From positions 5,423,300 through 5,435,799 of the forward strand of contig NC_091575.1 of NCBI RefSeq assembly GCF_042767895.1: DNA of 12,500 nucleotides, in the 5' to 3' direction. The stretch is from Penaeus vannamei (lineage: Eukaryota; Arthropoda; Malacostraca; Decapoda; Penaeidae). Below the pieces are notes generated by a model. The model did not search any database. It saw only the letters and a program-made list of their open reading frames with translations, and was not told where the DNA came from. Every line of letters begins with the position of its first letter. The stretch's first letter is position 1. Positions 10,082-12,500 of this stretch are shown piece by piece. The position numbers were made by a program, and so were the translations under genes.

Positions 10082-10670
10082 TACGCTAGATTTTGCCGTT
10101 TCTTCGACTTTTGGGTTTTCATTAGTTTTAGCCTTCATCTCATTATCAATGGACTCTATGATTATTATTATCATCATTATCATCATTATTGTCATTTTTC
10201 TTATGATTATCATCATTATAGTCATTATCGTCATGATTATCATTATTATCATTATTATTGCAGTTATGATTATTATTATGCTATTTATTACTGTCATTTT
10301 CATCTTTATAACTATTTTTATAATCATAATAACAATAATGATAATTTTAGAAATAATAATGACAATAGTACTCATCATAATAACAATAATAATGATATTA
10401 TTATTTCTATTGTAATATTAGTATGACAATTATTAGAATAGAGTTAATTATTGCTATTATTGCAGTAATTATCAAAATTACCATTATAATTATCTTTTAT
10501 TATTATCATTATTATCATTGTCATTATCATCATAATTATCATCATTATTGTTAATAATAGAGGAGTTATTCATGAAAATCATCATAATTACCTGAATTAA
10601 TGCTAAAATCATCATAATTATCATTTGAAAGCGAAAAAAGAGGTTCGACCTTTCTCTGAAAAGGCTGCAA
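10082..10670 (+). repeat. Monomer C12
   Basis: Monomer of 589 bp. The hinge reads GCCGTTTCTTCGAC and CATCTCATTATCAATGG, so the TATAAATGG string is broken here. TTATAATCATAATAAC (about 10317) is shared with C5. The upstream hinge has GGGTTTACTCGACC, with a shortened T-run. Confidence 0.87.
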
Positions 10671-11230
10671 TACGCTAGTTTTTGCCGTTTTTTCGACTTT
10701 TGGGATTTTATTAGATTTAGCCTTTATTTCATTATAAATGGACTTTATGATTATTATTATCATCATTATTGTCATTATTTTTATGACTATCATCATTATT
10801 GTCATTATTCCTATGAGTATCATTATTATAGTCATTATCGTCATGATTATCATTATCATCATTATCATTATTGCAGTTGTAATGATGATTATGCTAATTA
10901 TTACTGTCATTTTCATCATTATAACTATTTTTATAATGACAATAACAATAATGATAATTTTAGAAATAATAATGACAATAATACTCATTATAATATTATG
11001 ATTTCTTTTGTCATTATTAGTATGAAAATTATTAGAAGAGAGTTAATTATTGCTATTGCAGTAATTATCAAAATTATTATAATTATCACTTTAATATCAT
11101 TATTATTATTGTCATTATCATCATAATTATCATCATTATTGTTAATAATAAGTGAGTTATGAAAATCATCATAATTATCATCTGAAAGCTAAAAACGAGA
11201 TTCTTCGACCTTTTTCTGAAAAGGGTGTAA
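10671..11230 (+). repeat. Monomer C13
   Basis: Monomer of 560 bp, hinge TACGCTAGTTTTTGCCG, ATTAGATTTAGCC and ATGGACTTTATG. It has two 30-bp subrepeats (ATTATTTTTATGACT and ATTATTCCTATGAGT, about 10770-10830). It is short because a stretch after AATACTCATTATAATATTA is missing and one of its two 30-bp tail repeats is deleted (about 11150-11190). Confidence 0.87.
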
Positions 11231-11834
11231 TACGCTAGATTTTGCCGTTTCTTCGACTTTAGGGATTTTATTAGGTTTAGCCTTTATTTCATTATAAATG
11301 GACTCTATGATTATTATTATCATCATTTTTGTCATTATTCTTATGATTATCATCATTATTGTCATTATTCCTTTGATTATCATCATTATAGTCATTATCG
11401 TCATGATTATCATTATCATTATTGCAGTTATAATGATTATTATGCTAATTATTACTGTCATTTTCATCATTATAACTATTTTTATAATGATAATAACAAT
11501 AATAATAACTTTAGAAATAATAATGACAATAATACTCATTATAATACTAATAATGATATCATTTCTCTTGTCATTATTAGTATGAAAATTATTAGAATAG
11601 AGTTAATTATTGCTATTATTGCAGAAATTATAAAAATATAATTATAATTATCATTATATTATTATTATCATCATTATTATTGTCATTATCATCATAATTA
11701 TCATCATTATTGTTAATAAAAAAGGAATTATCATGAGAATCATCATAATTATCTGAATTAATGGTAAAATCTTCATAATTATCATTTGAAAACGAAAAAG
11801 GAGGTTTTTCGACCTTCCTCTGAAAAAGTTGAAA
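11231..11834 (+). repeat. Monomer C14
   Basis: Monomer of 604 bp, hinge GCCGTTTCTTCGAC and ATTAGGTTTAGCC. It has two 30-bp subrepeats plus a variant copy (ATTATTCCTTTGATT) near 11325-11395 and an exact 11-bp dyad at 11427-11476. The tail GAAATTATAAAAATATAATT is of the C4/C11 type. Confidence 0.87.
11427..11476. repeat. Mid-monomer 11-bp dyad
   Basis: GTTATAATGAT (11427-11437) and ATCATTATAAC (11466-11476) are exact reverse complements, 28 nt apart. The same exact pair occurs at 1276-1325, 4427-4476, 5654-5700 (25-nt spacing), 7391-7440 and 9102-9151. Other monomers have one arm mutated. Confidence 0.72.
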
Positions 11835-11962
11835 TACGCTAGATATTGCTATTTTTTCGACTTTTGAGATTTTATTAGTTTTAGCCTTTATTTCATTATA
11901 AATGGACTCTATGATTACTATCATCATCATTATTGTCATTATTCTTATGATTATCATCATTA
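11835..11962 (+). repeat. Monomer C15, cut off at an orientation switch
   Basis: Only the hinge (TACGCTAGATATTGCTATTT, GAGATTTTATTAG, ATGGACTC) and one 30-bp subrepeat are present. At about 11962 (ATCATCATTAAGAGAAAC) the sequence jumps into a hinge in the opposite orientation. Confidence 0.84.
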
Positions 11963-12473
11963 AGAGAAACGTCGAAAAAAAACCTTTTTCGCTTTTTACT
12001 GGTAATTATGAGGATTTTAACAATAATTCCGGTAATTATGATGATTTCCATGATAATTCCTTTATTATTGATAATAATGATAATTATGATGATAATGACA
12101 ATGATAATGGCAATAATAATGAAAAAATCATAATTATAATGATAATTTTGATAATTACTGCAATAATTAACTAATAATAATAATATAATTATCATTGTCA
12201 TTATAATTATTATTATTGTCATTATTATTTCTAGAATAATTATTATTGCTATTATCATTATATAATGATAAAAAAGATATAATAATTAGCATAATAATTA
12301 GTATAACTGAAATAATAATGATGATCATGATGATAATGACTATAATGATAATAATCATGAAAATAATGACAGTAATGATAATAATGATAATTATTATTCA
12401 GTCCTTTTATAATTAAATAAAGGCCAGAAGTAATAAAATCCCAAAAGTTGAAAAAACGGCAAAATCAAGCGTA
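11963..12473 (-). repeat. Monomer D1, minus orientation, diverged
   Basis: Starts with the inverted hairpin part of a hinge (GAGAAACGTCGAAAAAAAAC) and ends with CGGCAAAATCAAGCGTA. On the minus strand the second hinge reads ATTACTTCTGGCC, related to the ACTACTTCTCGCC subtype of A1/A2 rather than to block C. The centre (12170-12280) is shortened and more diverged than any other monomer. Confidence 0.8.
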
Positions 12474-12500
12474 TACAGTTTTTTTTTTTTAGCTTTTTAA
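12474..12500 (-). repeat. Fragment of the next minus-oriented hinge
   Basis: TACAG followed by a run of thirteen T (12479-12491) and AGCTTTTTAA corresponds to the GCTGTA side of a decayed hinge. The hairpin arms are not recognisable. Confidence 0.55.

Noticed and set aside
10643..10652. GGTTCGACCT resembling a Pol III B-box (tRNA or tRNA-derived SINE)
   Set aside because: It occurs only in this monomer as a mutated hinge (others have a T-run before CGACC). No A-box at the right distance and no cloverleaf.
3285..11962. CRISPR array or phage-type repeat system
   Set aside because: The monomers are head-to-tail without unique spacers, and no cas-like or other bacterial genes are present.

Overview
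The window is non-coding satellite DNA from an unidentified, very AT-rich genome that is almost certainly eukaryotic. No gene, RNA gene or transposase can be supported anywhere in it. Nearly every base belongs to one tandem repeat family with a monomer of about 560-640 bp. About 450 bp of each monomer is an ATT/ATC/ATA/ATG-type simple-sequence derivative. The rest is a GC-richer 'hinge' of about 130 bp with the order: GAGAAAGG arm, T-run, CGACC-TTTCTC arm, GGCTG, TACGCTAGA, T-run with CGAC, GGGATTTTATTAG, ATTTCATTATAAATGG. The genome cannot be named from this. Animals with abundant simple repeats (for example crustaceans or molluscs) are a guess only.

Layout. Block A (about 1-968) has two plus-oriented monomers of a diverged subtype. 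An uninterrupted (TA)n-(TG)n microsatellite (969-1097) sits exactly where the array flips. Block B (1098-3284) has four minus-oriented monomers. Block C (3285-11962) is the main array of about 15 plus-oriented monomers. At about 11962 the orientation flips again into block D (11963-12500), a diverged minus-oriented monomer. There are therefore three orientation switches in 12.5 kb.

Private variants give a history. Block B is an inverted copy of part of block C: B4 matches C4, B3 is a C5/C6 chimera, B2 is a C7/C9 chimera and B1 resembles C7b/C10. Inside C, monomers C6-C7a-C7b are repeated as C8-C9-C10 at a steady offset of about 1.71 kb, a trimeric higher-order repeat. The many open reading frames (Ile/Met/Thr/Val-rich on one strand, Asn/Asp/His/Tyr-rich in other frames) arise because the simple-repeat triplets contain no stop codon on either strand. 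They are not evidence of proteins. Identities were judged by eye, not by alignment software.
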